Positions 47,501-62,500 of a stretch of 64,000 nt of DNA are shown in pieces. Every line of letters starts with the position of its first letter. Positions within the stretch are counted from its first letter, which is position 1. The stretch comes from Odontocerum albicorne. Lineage: Eukaryota > Arthropoda > Insecta > Trichoptera > Odontoceridae. The notes under the pieces are model-generated. The model made no database searches, was not told the DNA's origin, and saw nothing but the letters and a program-made list of their open reading frames with translations. The DNA is taken from assembly GCA_949825065.1 (NCBI GenBank), contig OX463846.1, positions 4,111,366 to 4,175,365 of the forward strand, written 5' to 3'. A program made the position numbers and the translations under genes.

Positions 47501-50500
47501 GCATTTAATGTATTTATTTATTAAAACTTAGTTCAAAATATATTTGCCATCATTTGATATAACCTCCTTCTACCTCTCAGTCAATTTTTTAATACCGCGT
47601 TCGTAAAATTCAGCTGGTTTCAATGCAAAATACTCAGATATGCCTTTTTTGACATCCTTATAATTTTTGTATTCTTTTCCGTTTAAAAAGTGTTGCATTG
47701 ACCAGAACAAATGGTAATCTGATGCAGCAAGATCCGGTGAATATGGTGAGTGACGTACAGTTGTTACACCTAGGGCTTAATTTTTTCTTTCGTAATTTTC
47801 TGAGGTATGCGGTCGTGCATTATCGTGCTGTAAAAACACTTGTCCACAATTAGCCAGTGCAGGTCTTTTTTTTATTATTTCTGCATCTAAATGCTCTAGT
47901 TGATCACAATACACTTGGGCGTTAATTGTCTGTCCGGGTTTTAATGTTTCGAAATAAATTATTCTCTTGCAGTCCCACCAAACAGACAAAATAATTTTTT
48001 TTGCAGTGAGCCCGGGCTAAGGGGTGGGTTTTGGTACCTGGCCCTTTGAAAGCCATTGTTTTTTGCGTCTTTGGTTTGTATACAAACCCATTTTTCGTCA
48101 CCAGTTACAATATGTTGTAGAAATGGAGTTTTGGTATTTAATTCCGAATACTCAGTGCACGCGTTTATACGCTCACCGAGATTCTCTTCACTTAATTCAT
48201 GACGGATCCATTTTCCTTGTTTCCATGTCTTGCCGATTTTTTTATATGCTCTTGCACGCTTGACCATGAACATCCGAGTTGCTCCGCGAGTTTTTGAATC
48301 ATTGAAGTTGGATTTTGCTGAATCAGCTCAGTTTAAACATCGCTATCCACTTAAACAGGTCGACCACTTACAGGGTTATTTTTTAGATCAAAATTGCCGG
48401 ATTTAAATTGTTTAAACCACCTCTGGCATTGACGAACATTCAAAATATCTCCCAGTAAATCACAAATATTTTTTAAAGCACATGTTGCACTTTCTTTCTT
48501 CATGAAATGGTAAAGCATAATATTTCGAATAAATTCCTCATTCGGTACAAAGCTCACCATTGTGTATAGGGTTGTAAATGTTTTTGTTTAAAAGTCCTAA
48601 TACACTCCAGGTATACGTAGTCAGAGAAACAACACAGAACACGTTGTAAAAGTTCGACTGCCGAAGCACAACTGACCACTCAAATGCGATAACAAAAAAA
48701 ACTACATTCTTTTCCGGTACACCTAATATCAAAAGGGTTCAGTTACGTTGTATAAAATATAAAAATTCATAACTAAACTTAATTGGGAAATACTGCAGTA
48801 GAACAATATATTGCTCCTTGGATAATGAATTTTCTAAAAGACTAGCTATTGGAGGCAAAAGTTATTGATTATCTTAAAAATTGAGAGGTGGTACCAATGT
48901 AGATGACTGAGTTTGCTAATTATACTTAAAAAAATGTAGCACGGTTCCCGTGACAGTTCACAAATTTGCCCCAATACAACCTTGTAACGACGTTCAGTAA
49001 TTTTAATTATTTTATCAACTTTAATATAAGCCTCGATTCTAATAAATAGCAAGTTATTTAAGTAAATACATTACATAAAACTAACAATAATGACAAATTA
49101 ATACATCTTGTTACAAATTAGCAAAAATGTGGCAGTTTGTTAAAATCAAATAATATTTGGTGATGTTCGTCAAAAGTCGCTACGTTAGTCTACATTGGCT
49201 AGGGATGGAGTATTTGATAAATGGATTTTCAATTATTTTATACTTAAAATTAAATGTTCGTAATTAGTATTAATACATAGTGGATCATGGCCTATTTAAA
49301 GATAGATACAAATCATACAATACATTAGAAAGTCAGTATAATGATAATTAGGAATTAAAACGTCAAATAAAAAAACTATTCAGTTTGTAAAAAAAAACGA
49401 TTTTACCCCATCCCTTTGAGACATGACGTTTCAAACGTCACAGGAACCATCCTACATTTTCCCAAGTATAGTGATAGGCACATCCTGTTATATATATGGC
49501 AATGAGCTTCAGTACTCGCAGTCTGTCTGTATCTTCTTACTACATTGGGTCCGTGATAACTAGCAACAGTACTATGCCATTTGGCTCTGTCTGTTGCTGT
49601 TTGCTTCTAAGTGTGCTAAACTTGAATAAATTTAATTAACTTTATACATGTCTTATGAAGTATATCCTTAAATCTCTTGTGCTGCCTGCTGTGCTTTCTA
49701 ATGAATTCCATCAGCTCACCAAAGAGGATTTTCTCGGGAGTCTGTATTCCGGCAAGCATGCTACGTGTCAAGACGAAAGCATGCAAGAGAATCTCGATAG
49801 TACAACAATTTACTCTTCTCAAAACTTCATAATTTGATACTCTATGGTACCATCGACTCTAAGGGCGCCCGCACACTAGGCAGCCTGGCTGCGGCAGCCA
49901 ATCCGACCTATGGCGGCTCATTGGAGCGCGCGCACTAGGCAGCCAAGAATTCCTGGCTGCGGCAGCCATTAGAACATGCACGCTTGCACGGCAGCCAGAG
50001 CGAGACAAGGCAAATGTATGTGGCTGCCTCAAGTCTCCGCGCACTTGTCGTAGCAGCCAGTGGTACGAAATTCGCGATGATTTTTGCTATATTATTAAAG
50101 TAAACATAACATTTTTGTTTTGTGTACACACCTCAAAGTAAATATCAATTTTTCTTTTGGAGTTATACAAGCTCGCATACGACTATTAGTACCCATAATT
50201 GATTTTCCAATAGGTTATCAAATGATTGCACTGACATTCTTGTATAGTTAAAAAAATTATCCGAGTAGTTTCGAAGATCCTTAAAATAATTTTCAAATAA
50301 ATCGTTTGAGTGCCGCTCCAGAAGTAAAGGATGAATTCAATGCCTTCTTTTTGCTTTGCGTTTCTTATGAAACAAAAGGTAAACAATTATAACATCTTCC
50401 ACGCCCATCTCGCTCGACTCAACGCCCAACCGTCGGCTGGCTGCTCAAAATTTCGCCAGGCTGCCTAGTGTGCGGGCGCCCTTAATCACTAGCCTGAGGT

Positions 50501-53500
50501 GCCTCTGCTGATATTTATCCAGCACCCTAATATATCCTCTGTTTATAAATAATCATACACAGCAGGTACAACAAAGATAGTAAAAATATTACAAAAATAA
50601 AAACTGGTTTTGGGATTTCTTCCAATCTAATCAATCAATCAATTCACCCTTCTTTTAAAGCTCCACAAGGGAGCATAGGAAGGCCACCAGTCTTCTCCAT
50701 TCAGAACGGTTTTGGGCGGTGTTGGTAATCTCCCTCCACGACAATCCTAACGCTCTGACTTCCTTGTCATAGGAACGGTACACCGTGAGAGAGGGTCTTC
50801 CAGGCCGTCGGCACCCCAATGGACAGAAAAACAACGCTCTGCTCGGCCACAGACATTCTCAGAACATGTCCCAGCCAGGACCATCACCTCTTCCAAATTA
50901 CAGAGACGACAGACCCCTGCCAGGTCCGCCGGCGTACAGCGTTGTTTGTTATGTGGTCATACCACGTGATTCCCAATATCCTCCTGAGACACCTGTTTTC
51001 ATACTAAGTATCTTGTGCTCCTGAGCCTTGGTGAGATACCAAGATTCACAGCCGTACAGGAGGATCGGCATAACACATGCGTTAAACAGGCGGCATTTTG
51101 TTGTGACGCTGAGTCCAGTCACCTTCCAAATCCAATCCATGTTGTTGAACGCCCCGCTGGCAGCTCCGATGCGGATGGGTAGCTCCGTCCGGAGATCACC
51201 ATTGGAGGTGATGGTGGCACCCAGGTATCTGAATTTATTCACCTGGGGGATCCGGTTGCCATTAATCATCATCGGCGCACCTCCATCTGGACATGCATCA
51301 TTGCACCACATGTATTCTGTTTTACCAGTGTTGACTCGAAGACCGAGACGCAAAGAATTTTCACATAATCTTGTGGTACAGCGCTGTCATCCGCTCACAG
51401 AAATATCCAATCTAAAGAATGGTAATAAACTAAATCGACTGTATATTGTAAAAAATAAATAATTACAAAAGTAAAAAAAATTATAAAGAATAAATTACTT
51501 GTACAACTTGTGACACAGTTCACAGCGCACAGGTGTATTGGTTCGGTCGTGTTCAGTGTGCATGTGCAGCATGATGTTTTGGCGGCTGATGACAACCTTT
51601 CCACACAGCCGGCAACCATAACGGCTGGAGTGGGTCTCTTGATGATTGTTTAAGTTACGACGACTGCTGAAGCGCTGGCTGCAGAGGTCACAGACAAACT
51701 GGCCTGATTCCTTAAAAGGACAAAATAATATATTTTTGAAGAATCAAGGCTAAAAAAATAAAAAATTAAAAGCTCGATACCTGAAAATAATACTCATACA
51801 TTGCAAATTTGGCCATCTTGGTATAACAGTTACCATTCCCGCTAAGCAATCAAGTGCCCCAGGTTCGACTCCTGGTGGATTCAATTCTGGATTGGTTTTT
51901 ACTCTTAGACCATTTTATATCTGAATTTATGTTTTTCAGTAGCTTACTACCTTGATCAAAAGTTTTAGGACTTTATTCATAAAATCGAAAATACAAGTTT
52001 ATTCATCAAAATCGATATGGTCCCCTTCAAAGTACTCCCCATCGACTGCAACGCACTTACGCCAGCGCTTGATCCAATCCTCGAAACACCGCTGGTACTC
52101 AATTTTCGGTATGTCCATCAGAGCCGTCTTCGATTTTTTCATGACATCCTCTCGGGTGCTGTAACGCGTTCCGCGAAGCGGTTTTTTAAGTCGGTTGAAC
52201 AGGAAAAAGTCGCAGGGAGCCAGATCAGGTGACTTTGAAGGCTGCTGGATAGTATTCGAGTTGTTTTTGGTCAAAAACTCATGGAAATCATGTCTCGCAA
52301 TTTCAACGCGGTCCTTTTTTTGCATGAAATTGAGGTATTTCGGCACCAGTTTTGCAGCGACACATCTGAGGACCAAATCATTTACCAAAATGTCTTGAGC
52401 GGATCCATAAGCGATGTTCAAGTCCTCTGCCAGCTCTCTGATGGTCAATTTGCTGTTTTCGGCCAACATTTCTTTGATTTTATCGATGTTTTCGTCGATT
52501 TTCGACTGTCACTGCGTACGTCATCCTCGACCGACTCACGACTACTTCTGAAGCGTTCGTGCCACCGAAAAACACTTCTCCAACATTTCCAACGTCTGCG
52601 GACCGTTAAATTCGTTTTTCACACAAAATCTAATGCAAACTCGTTGATGCACAGTTGATGCCATTTTCAAACTTGTAAAAAATCGAAAACACGCACAAAG
52701 GTAGATGTACTCAGTACAGCGTAACTTTTACAAATGTCAAGCTATGATGCTGAAATTTGAAGGGAAGTTGTCAATGATAGATGTGGTAACCTAACAAAAA
52801 AAAGAATTCCAATCGGGTGACTGACAGCGCCACACGGTGGCCAGTCCTAAAACTTTTTGATCAAGGTAGTATATGCTGCTTATCATAAATTCGTGAAGTT
52901 TCGTTATTATTCATAAATTCGTGAAAATTCGTGAAGTCATAAATTCGTGAAGTCATTAAACAACACAAAATTAGCACTAGATAAAACTGCCTAGCGAATG
53001 TCTGGAGAATATTTAACCTGTCTATCGTCTTGGAAGTTTAATCTCCTTGCCATCGGAACTCTGGGTATAATCTATAATGAATGAGTGCTTGTTGAAGTGC
53101 AACAGTTTGCACACAATAAGCCAATATACGCACAGGCATCTTCAGGATGGCTGATAATCATACTCAATTTAATCACCTTATAAAAATACCACATGAAAAT
53201 TATGTACAGTACCCGGCGGTAAGCAATACACATCGGGCTTAAGAAAGAGACTGTCGCTTTGTAGAGCGTCGTCTCTGTCGCATGGACTGTTAGCGTATCG
53301 TGTGACAAAGACGACGCTCTACAAAGCAACAGTCTCTTTCTTAAGCCCGATGTGTATTCTTACCGCCAGGTACTGTATATCATTAATATTACCCTCTTAC
53401 ACATTATACAACATTTAATAATGGACACTATTTGTAAGTTTTGTAAATTTTGCAGGTTTTTGCATAGCGTCAAATGCAGTACACTTCACATATGTGACAT

Positions 53501-56500
53501 ACAGCAAATAATCAATCAATAATTACATGACATAACATACAGCTAATAATCAATCAATAATTACGTGACATAACATACAGCAAATAATCAACAATTTTTG
53601 TAGAAGGGGCTGATTTTTTAACATTTGTCAATGTGTAGTCTTAACTATAGATTTCAGATATGTTAATATTGTGTTGCCGCCGCATTTCGATGTTTCTATA
53701 AACATTTGTTACGTTTTATTATTATATTTTTATTATTATATTTTTTAGTATGTTGACCTTTATTTGTTGATTTTGTAGTTATTCGTTATTTCTTGAACTT
53801 CATGTTATTTTATCGTTAAGAACTTTGTTATTGATGAACTTTTTGCTAGCCGTTAATTATAATTATTGATGTTATTGAACATTGAATTATGTTTTCGTTA
53901 TTGTAAACGTGAAAGTTTTCATCAATCAATTTTTTTTATATGATATATTGTAAATTCAAAGCTTCGGAGTATTGAAATTTCTTGAACCATCTATAGTACT
54001 TACAAACATGTCAAATATTTTTTGTTGTTTATTATTTTTTGTGCTTCCCTGATGATAAGGTAAAAAGCTTGAAACCGGTAGGGTTATACCGTTATATAAA
54101 GTGAAATAAACAGTGTTTGATTACACAACTTATATTTTTTTTATTGTAATGGTTGTAAATTTGTTTTTAAGAAATTCAAATAACATACAATTTCATATGA
54201 ATTCTTCATTTGGTATAAATTCCGCCATCGTGAATGAATGATTTTTATTTGGAAAATTCAGATGTTGAAAAACCGGAATAAACAAAACAGATGGTGACAA
54301 AAGGATAGGCAAAACTCACTAACACAATAAAATGTCATTATTTTCCAAAAACCGGAATAAACAAAACAGATGGTGACAAAAGGATAGGCAAAACTCACTA
54401 ACACAATAAAATGTCATTATTTTCCAAAAACCGGAATAAACAAAACAGATGGTGACAAAAGGATAGGCAAACCTCACTAACACAATAAAATGTCATTATT
54501 TTCCAAATAACCTATTATATACAATACATAACCAATAAACTAATACAAAAATATTCAATTCAATCAACTTACAGCTTCGTGTTTCAATTTGTGTTCTTTA
54601 TAAACAATTTCATGAGCGAATCCTCGAGCGCACGTTTCACATTTATGTGGCGCCTGTAAATACTCTTCTGAATTCCTCACCTTTTCTAACTCCTTCATTT
54701 GCTCGTCCCTTGTTAGAATTGTCACATTCACTAGAGACATATCAAAATTCTTTGATGGAGAATTACAATTATCAGGCTTATTTTCATGTTTTGTATTTAC
54801 AATGTTATTTAATCTCTTTCGCCTTGATTCATAATTTTTTATCTAAAAAAATTAAGAAATACAAATCAATATAGAATGAGCCTGGTTAATTTGAAAACTT
54901 CATTTGAATAAGTTTTTATACCATCCAGTACTTATAATTTTATTCATTTTAATAGGTTTTTATACCATCCGGTATTTTAATAGGTTTTTATACCATTTTA
55001 ATAGGTTTTATATTGTACCATTCAGTATTTAAATAGGTTTTTATACCGTTTTAATAGGTTTTTATACCAACCAGTATTTTAATAGGTTTTTATACCATTT
55101 TAATAGGTTTTTATACCATCCAGTATTTTAATAGATTTTTACACCATTTTAATAAGTTTTTATACCATCCAGTATTTTAATAGGTTTTTATGCCATTTTA
55201 ATAGGTTTTTATACCATCCAGAATTTTAATAGGTTTTTATACCATTTTAATAGGTTTTTATACCATCCAGTATTTTAATAGGATTTTATACCATTTTAAC
55301 CTTTTTACGGCGAAAGCTCGAGTATCTTTGGTGTGTCACACAGGCGGCGGTGTTTTACGTCTATAAATTTATATTGTATCTACATACAAATATGACTCAC
55401 CATTATCCCGAAGCTGAGTGCTGTGGAACTGTGCGCCGATGCATTTTTTAGCTGACACTACGTAATATTAGAAAATATTCTAATAACACTATTATACAAA
55501 TAACATATAATTCTGGTACATTTGTATCTACCCAGCGTTGAATTCGTGATTTAGCGGAATATTCCTTACTCAATTTTTTAAAATTATGAAATTGGTTAGT
55601 CTGTTGTACCACATTTTCAATTATATTTTTATTTAAAAAATATTCGAAAATATCGAGTTCGGATGATTCTGGTGTAAGTTGGCACGAGGGCAAGATGCCA
55701 GATGAAAATTCATCAAACTCGTGGATTATTGGCGCAAACGGACCTCGGCTCCATGAAGAAAATACATTTTCTAATAGTCCGTTTGGTTCCACATTGCCGC
55801 TGGTTGTTGCTCCAATATCTGGAATAATTGTATCATCCATTCTCTGCTCTTCTTCAAATGGATCAACATCATCTGCAACATCGTCTTCTTCATCGGTTAA
55901 TTCAAAATCTGAATCAAGTTCTACCGTGATATCTTCAATTTCCTCTCCAGTCAAGTTCCTTTTAGCCATATTGATAATATAAGCGGTGTTGATTTTTTTA
56001 GTTATTTTAAAAATTTTATGAATTATTACAATGGCGTATAACACACGTAACATAAAAAATAACGACGATTTGAAAAGTTGTAAAAGTTAGTGAATGTTAA
56101 AATCTCTTAAAAAACAGTTTGTGTAATGGTATCCAAATCAAAGCTATAAATAAAGTGCTACAATATAAGAAGCGAAGAAAACAATAATCCATAAACAATG
56201 AAAAAGGCAATTAATTCAATACGCAATACGCGTACACAAAGATAAAAATATCGACGCAAAATACCTCACAATGATCGGGAGAAATCGTCATTAGAAACAT
56301 GACCTTCGGCACACCCGAACGAGTAGTGCCAAAATTTAAACTGGTTTAAATATCGACGGCCTGGAATCGGTCTGTTTAAATCCTTCTTATGGATCAAGTA
56401 CTTGAAGTTTTGATGATTTTAAAAGAGATGTCACTAGAGGACACGTTTTGTCTTATATTCAGTTTAAAAATTTTAAAGAAGATTTCATCTTGACCGACTT

Positions 56501-59500
56501 ATCGACACGCAAACTTAGCGGCCACTTAAGTGGCCGCTCGCCAGTATGACACGTTTTATGTATGGGCCATTTAAGTGGTCCCCCGCCATGAAAGAGTTAA
56601 TAGGTTTTTATACCATCCAGTATTTTAATAGGTTTTTATACCATCCAGTATTATTCAGAAGTATCAATTGCAAACATTTAAACTCTATTTAAATATATCG
56701 AATGTAATAAATCTTTCAAATTTGAACTATGAAAATATTTGCGAAACACTTAAATAAATATTTTATATTGTAGTATGATTATCAAGTTTTTGTAAATTTA
56801 GACTCAAAATTTTTAAAATCTGATACTTTTAATTTCTCTCTGATCTGATAGTTAATTTTTCAAATCATTTATATAATTACATTCTCACATATGAAGTAAC
56901 ACTAAATTTGGTTTACACAGTAGACTTGGAACTCGAGATGCAGTGTTTAGTATTCAGGTTGTGAAGATATGAGTGTTTTTTTCTTCGTAGATTTAAAGAA
57001 AGCTTTACTAAAATTTACCACGTCAAAATGATTGAAGTACTGTAATCAGCTATTGTAAAAAGTCATACAGAGCATGACAAGATGGTGGAATTAAACAGTA
57101 AATGTTAAAATTGGAAATAATCGTAATTAATTATGAAGTGATTTGGGATTTATACTGTAGAACGTTTATTAAAACAGAATAATTTAGCACTTAAATGGAA
57201 AAAAATACATTCACCGATGGAACAATCCAGAAGGTAACATGACGGTATTCAAGGAATCTTTAGAAAGACGTTCTGGAAGTGAATGCAAACTTTCAACATG
57301 CGGTTAGTGTCCCCAAAAAATGAGAAGAAAACTGTGTAATGACAGGAAAGAGCCCTTTTCAATCCCAAAGATGCGAATGAGATATGTGTACAATAAATGC
57401 TTTCTGTCAACTTTTTCACAAACCCCCTTTTCTACAATCCGAGTGAGATCTTTGTTGAATGTAGAATACCTTAATGTGACATTTAATGTATTATTGCAAC
57501 ATCGTATCGCATCCCTTATTACCGAATCCAAAAATATAATTATTAAAACTATATCGAACTCGCGTCTCCAGTCTCGTTGCCAATTTTTGGATATTGTAAA
57601 AAACATAAATGTGAGAAAATAGGAGAAAACCTAATTTATAGCAATTTACAATTTTTTGTGACTTTTTGTATCTATAAATTATGATCAGTGTTGTTTTTCA
57701 GGTGTTATATTCCATATATTTTTTGTTACACTTCCTTTTTTATGTTTTTGTTATATTTTAGAATCTCTCTTGTAAAATTATAGTCTGTGTTGCATTGCAC
57801 CAAGCTGCACACTGGCTAGAATAAAATTTAAATTATGATGGTAAATAATCGTAATGCTTAGTTACAAACCTTACTCTTTTTGGATTTCAATTTCTTAACA
57901 ATGGGTTCATCGTCGCTAGCACCGAATTGTCCATCGTCATATTCTAATTTAATATCTATTTTTGTAGGATCTAATGTACTGTCAGCACTTAAACAGTAAT
58001 ATGAACTGGGATCATATTTGGACTCCTAAAAAATAATCAAACAATACATTATTTAATTAATAAGTATTCAGCATTTAAAATTAACTAATATTGTTAAATA
58101 TACTTGTGAATTATTAAAAAAAATTGTTAAAATGAATTATCAAAGTCAATTTGAAGAACAAAATAGATTGTTAACCCTTCCTTCTATGATGTGTAACTAA
58201 TACACATTGCTTCTAAAAAACTTTAATATCTCTATACCATAAATATAATAAATACTGGGTTCAGATTTAAGGTACTCCTCCGTAATACATTTACGCATTG
58301 AATGAAAAAATAATATTAACACATTGTTTGCGGGAAACGATAAAACTCGTTCTATCCCGTCTTATGGTAGAGAGTGGGAGACGAGTTTACTCGTTTTGGT
58401 TTGCCAAGCGATGGTATGCGGGAAACTTGTAAACACGGTCGCCAAATGAGGTGGGAACTGCGCGTTATCTATTATAAGATTCTTATAAGATCTTATAAGA
58501 TCTTATAAGATTCTTATAAGATCTATTGAAAGTTTCGTAATTATATTGTAATTTTATGTGAATAAAATAATTTTGATGGTGAAAGAGTATTTTTTTCTAT
58601 GTTTACCTAGAATGTAGTAATTTTGTGTGAGTAAAAAATAGAGCAACCCATATTTTGCATAATAAAGATATAGATAGTTCTATTCTTAGTAAGATACAAA
58701 AAGTTTTTCGAAAAAATACTAATTAGTTTGAGAGATATGGTTTTTTTACGAAAGTCTAATTTTGGCGCAAAAAAGTCTAAAAGTACCCGCATTGCGTCAT
58801 CACTTGTCGCGAAAAGTACCCGCAAACAATGTGTTAATAATAATTAGCACTTATCGGCCACATCAGAGATATTTTGTGAAAATCGGGAATAAATTCACCA
58901 ATACAATCAAACGTGTGCCAGTGTGTGATAAAGGTATATTCATTCTAAAAAACCACTATGGGTGAGGAAGCTACGCTATTTACATCTAACTCTCACTTTA
59001 CTTCGGTATATGGGTACGCAAGAAATAGAATCTCAGTTCGCAGTTGTGTTTCTTCCTTCGAGGTATAACAGTCCGAGACCGAGTCCCGTCTCAGCTCTCA
59101 GTAGCTCTAGGGCATCCATTTGAGGTGGTCTCTTCGTCTGTTTTGTGAACATCGGCCGATGTTTTTTTCATGTTTTCAGCAATTAAATTTCAATTATTAT
59201 CACTTTTGACTTCAAATTTAATTAATTTAAGTGATTGGCTATGAATATTCATATTTTTCCATTTTAAATAGCTCATTTTTACATGTGTATTGATGTGTAT
59301 TGAATACACAGCACAGGAAGGGAAAGGTTAAGATCTCAGTAAGTTCTTAGAAATAGCAGGAATGTATTTTACTTAAGATGCAAGTCTTGATATATTATTT
59401 CTCAATAATAATTTTTTTTAAATATATCATCTTTATCAGTGTTTACTAGTTTCTACTTAACAGTTCATTTATATTTTTTGTCTCTTTGAATATTATATAT

Positions 59501-62500
59501 ATTAAATTAATGAATCACTTTTTTTCTGTTTATGAAACGGTGTAATTTTTTTAAATATAAGGAATTGATAAATGATTGATATCTTTTAAGTTTTAAAATC
59601 ACAGAACATCATAATCATGTATTAAATTCATAAATTAAAATTAATCAATCATTATTTTTTGTCCCAAACTAATCGCCTATAAGTCATGCAATTTGTGTAC
59701 GATTAAGTTGAGTGCATTCTCAGTGTAGTGTGAAGTCATCGCCCCTATCTGCACCTAGCATTATTCACTAAAGCTAGACACTACTATACACAGTAAGATC
59801 CTATACTACGGCTTATACTTTTCGGCCACTCTTTTCATTCCTAAGCGAGATTCACTGAAATGGCATTGAAAAATTACCCATAAAATGATGATGCAAAGTA
59901 ATTATAGATATATAAGGCCTTACCTAAAGATACAGTATTGATTTATAATATTAAGCTAACCAAACATTCAATATACAAATATTCAATAAAATAATGTAAT
60001 TAACACATTACACTAATACATAAGGCAAACAAACAAAACAAAAATCATAAATAATCAATCAAATTCATCCCCTTCTCCGCTTCAAACCCTATTCCCCCTT
60101 GGTACCATAAACAACAAATAATATAGACACTTTAACTCTATTTTATTGTGAACAACACACATCATGGTGTAATTAATATTTACTTCAGTTCTTGACAACT
60201 CACCTGATGATGAGACAGCGAGTGTTGAAACGCATATTGATTTAGAATAAATAAAGTGGAATAAACCAAAATTTTATAAAATAATATTGATTAGAAATAA
60301 AGTATTGGTCAATTCTTAAATTTGGTTATACCAATTTATGTCTTGTTACATACAACAAAAATTGACAGTAATATATATATACCTATATCATAAATGTATT
60401 GTGTTTTACATTATATAGTGATATATAATTTCTTTACCCTCTAATCCAGGGGTCTCCAAACTTTTTGGCCTAAGGGCCACACTGACACCTCCACTAAATC
60501 CCAAGGGCCAAGACCTAGCTAGCTCATAACAACATACTGTAGTTTTGAATTACGTGCAAATTTTCGTATTGGGACTAGCCGGCGAGTGAGATATCTATGG
60601 CGCAGGGTACGGGGGTGGACTCCGCTCCGTTCGCAATTTCGGTTGGTACTTACGGTTGGTGTAGTGATATTTTTAAATCATTGCTGGAATTTTATAAGTC
60701 TTCCACTCACACAGTTTGATCAGTTGCATAAATTTGCTCGTGGCTTTTTTTCCACTTTTGGCACTACTTATCTGTGTGAAAAAACATTCTCCAAAATGAA
60801 ATATACAAAAAATATTTACAGATCCAAATTAACTGATGAGCATTTGAAGTTGCTGCTGATAATTTCCACTAGTAAACTTGATCCACAACTGCAAACAATT
60901 GTCAGTGGAAAGTTACAGCTACATAAATCTCATTTATCATGATTATAATGTTTAATTTCATTATGTGAATAACCTACGTATGTCACTTATTGTAAATTTT
61001 AGGATAAATCTCATATCATCAATCACAGTTAAAATGTTCAATTTCATTATGTATGTCAGTTATTGTGTTTCTTAATTGGTTGTTAAATAAAAACATCTGA
61101 TTATTATTTTGTATGATTTACTTACATTGGAAATTTTACAATGTAAACAAAATAAACTATGACGGGCCGAATACCGGGCATATTAATGGTGCTCACGGGC
61201 CGGTGTTGGCCCACGGGCCGTAGTTTGGAGACCCCTGGTCTAATCAATGAAAATATACCCAAAACCTAAAATAGGTTAAAACTTAAATCAGACAAAGTTA
61301 CGAAGAAGTGAACTTATACAGTTAAGGAGATAAAATAAAACTCACCAATTTAATTTCACCATTAATTAATTGTTTTGATGAAATATTATTAAAAGGATCA
61401 ATAGTCGGAAGATCAACATTGTCCTCAGATTGATTATTATTTCCTGATCCACATTCAATAATATTCACTTTACATTGGCTCAATTTTATCCAAGGTAATG
61501 TTTCCCTTTCTCTCTTTAGAATAGCTTTTCTTTCCTAGAAAACAATACCGAGAAATATGAAAAATTGAAAGATTCATACTGTCGTGGACACATTGATCTT
61601 AATCAGTTTTCATTTATGAATTGCAAGATTTGTTACTTAGCTGACTGACCACAAAACTCAATTACTTAGCTCTCCCAATACCTTATTACGTTTAAAAAAT
61701 ACCAAATATTGATAATCTCTATAGACTAGTCATAAAACATTTGTCTACCACCCAGGAGTTTCAAGTTTGACTATGCATATTAACTAGAAAAATCAATATC
61801 CCTGTATAGTTTATATTTTCACAAAAAATTGTTTAAAAATCATGAAATCTCCAATCGTAAATAAATTTCTAATTTTGATGCATGAAATTTCCACAAGGCA
61901 ATAAGCCCACCAGATTGTACGATTCATTGGAATTTTAATACAATATCAAATTATAAAACTGGTTAGTGCAGTTTCCTTAACCCTTCCCTTACGGTGATAA
62001 AAATGAAACGCGCGCTCCGGTGTTGGGTAGTGAGTACGCGATAAAAAATTTGCGATTTTAAATCGGAAAAATAAGAACATTCATAGATAATCCCCTTAAT
62101 TAATTATAATTGAAGTTAAAAATTATAATAATTGAGATTTATTTGCTGAAAACATTAAAAAACCATCTGGCAACGCTCACGGAACGGGCGTAGATCTAGT
62201 CTCGTTGCCAGCTCAACAGCTACTGCGGTGCGGCAGGGTTGGTGGCTAACTCGGGCGTGGCTTACACTTGCGAGGTTGAGACAATTGCGCTCCTCGCTAT
62301 TCAGTGACGTATGCAAAAGTGAGATGCGAATATAGTGTCGCGTTTCCTGCATACTCTTCACCTATCGTCAAGACCCAAGATCGAGGCACTCACAGCGTTT
62401 AAATGCGAATTTGTTTCCGATATTCACGAAATACTTACGATGTAGTCGATAAATTCTGATTATTATTAATATTATTTTTTAAATCAATGCGTAAAATATA

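Noticed and set aside
51499..51619. 74-codon minus frame starting MVAGCVERLSS
   Set aside because: Out of frame with the zinc fingers in the same exon.
55695..55982. Plus-strand frame opposite the piggyBac remnant
   Set aside because: Antisense shadow of the acidic N-terminal region (Ser-rich complement).
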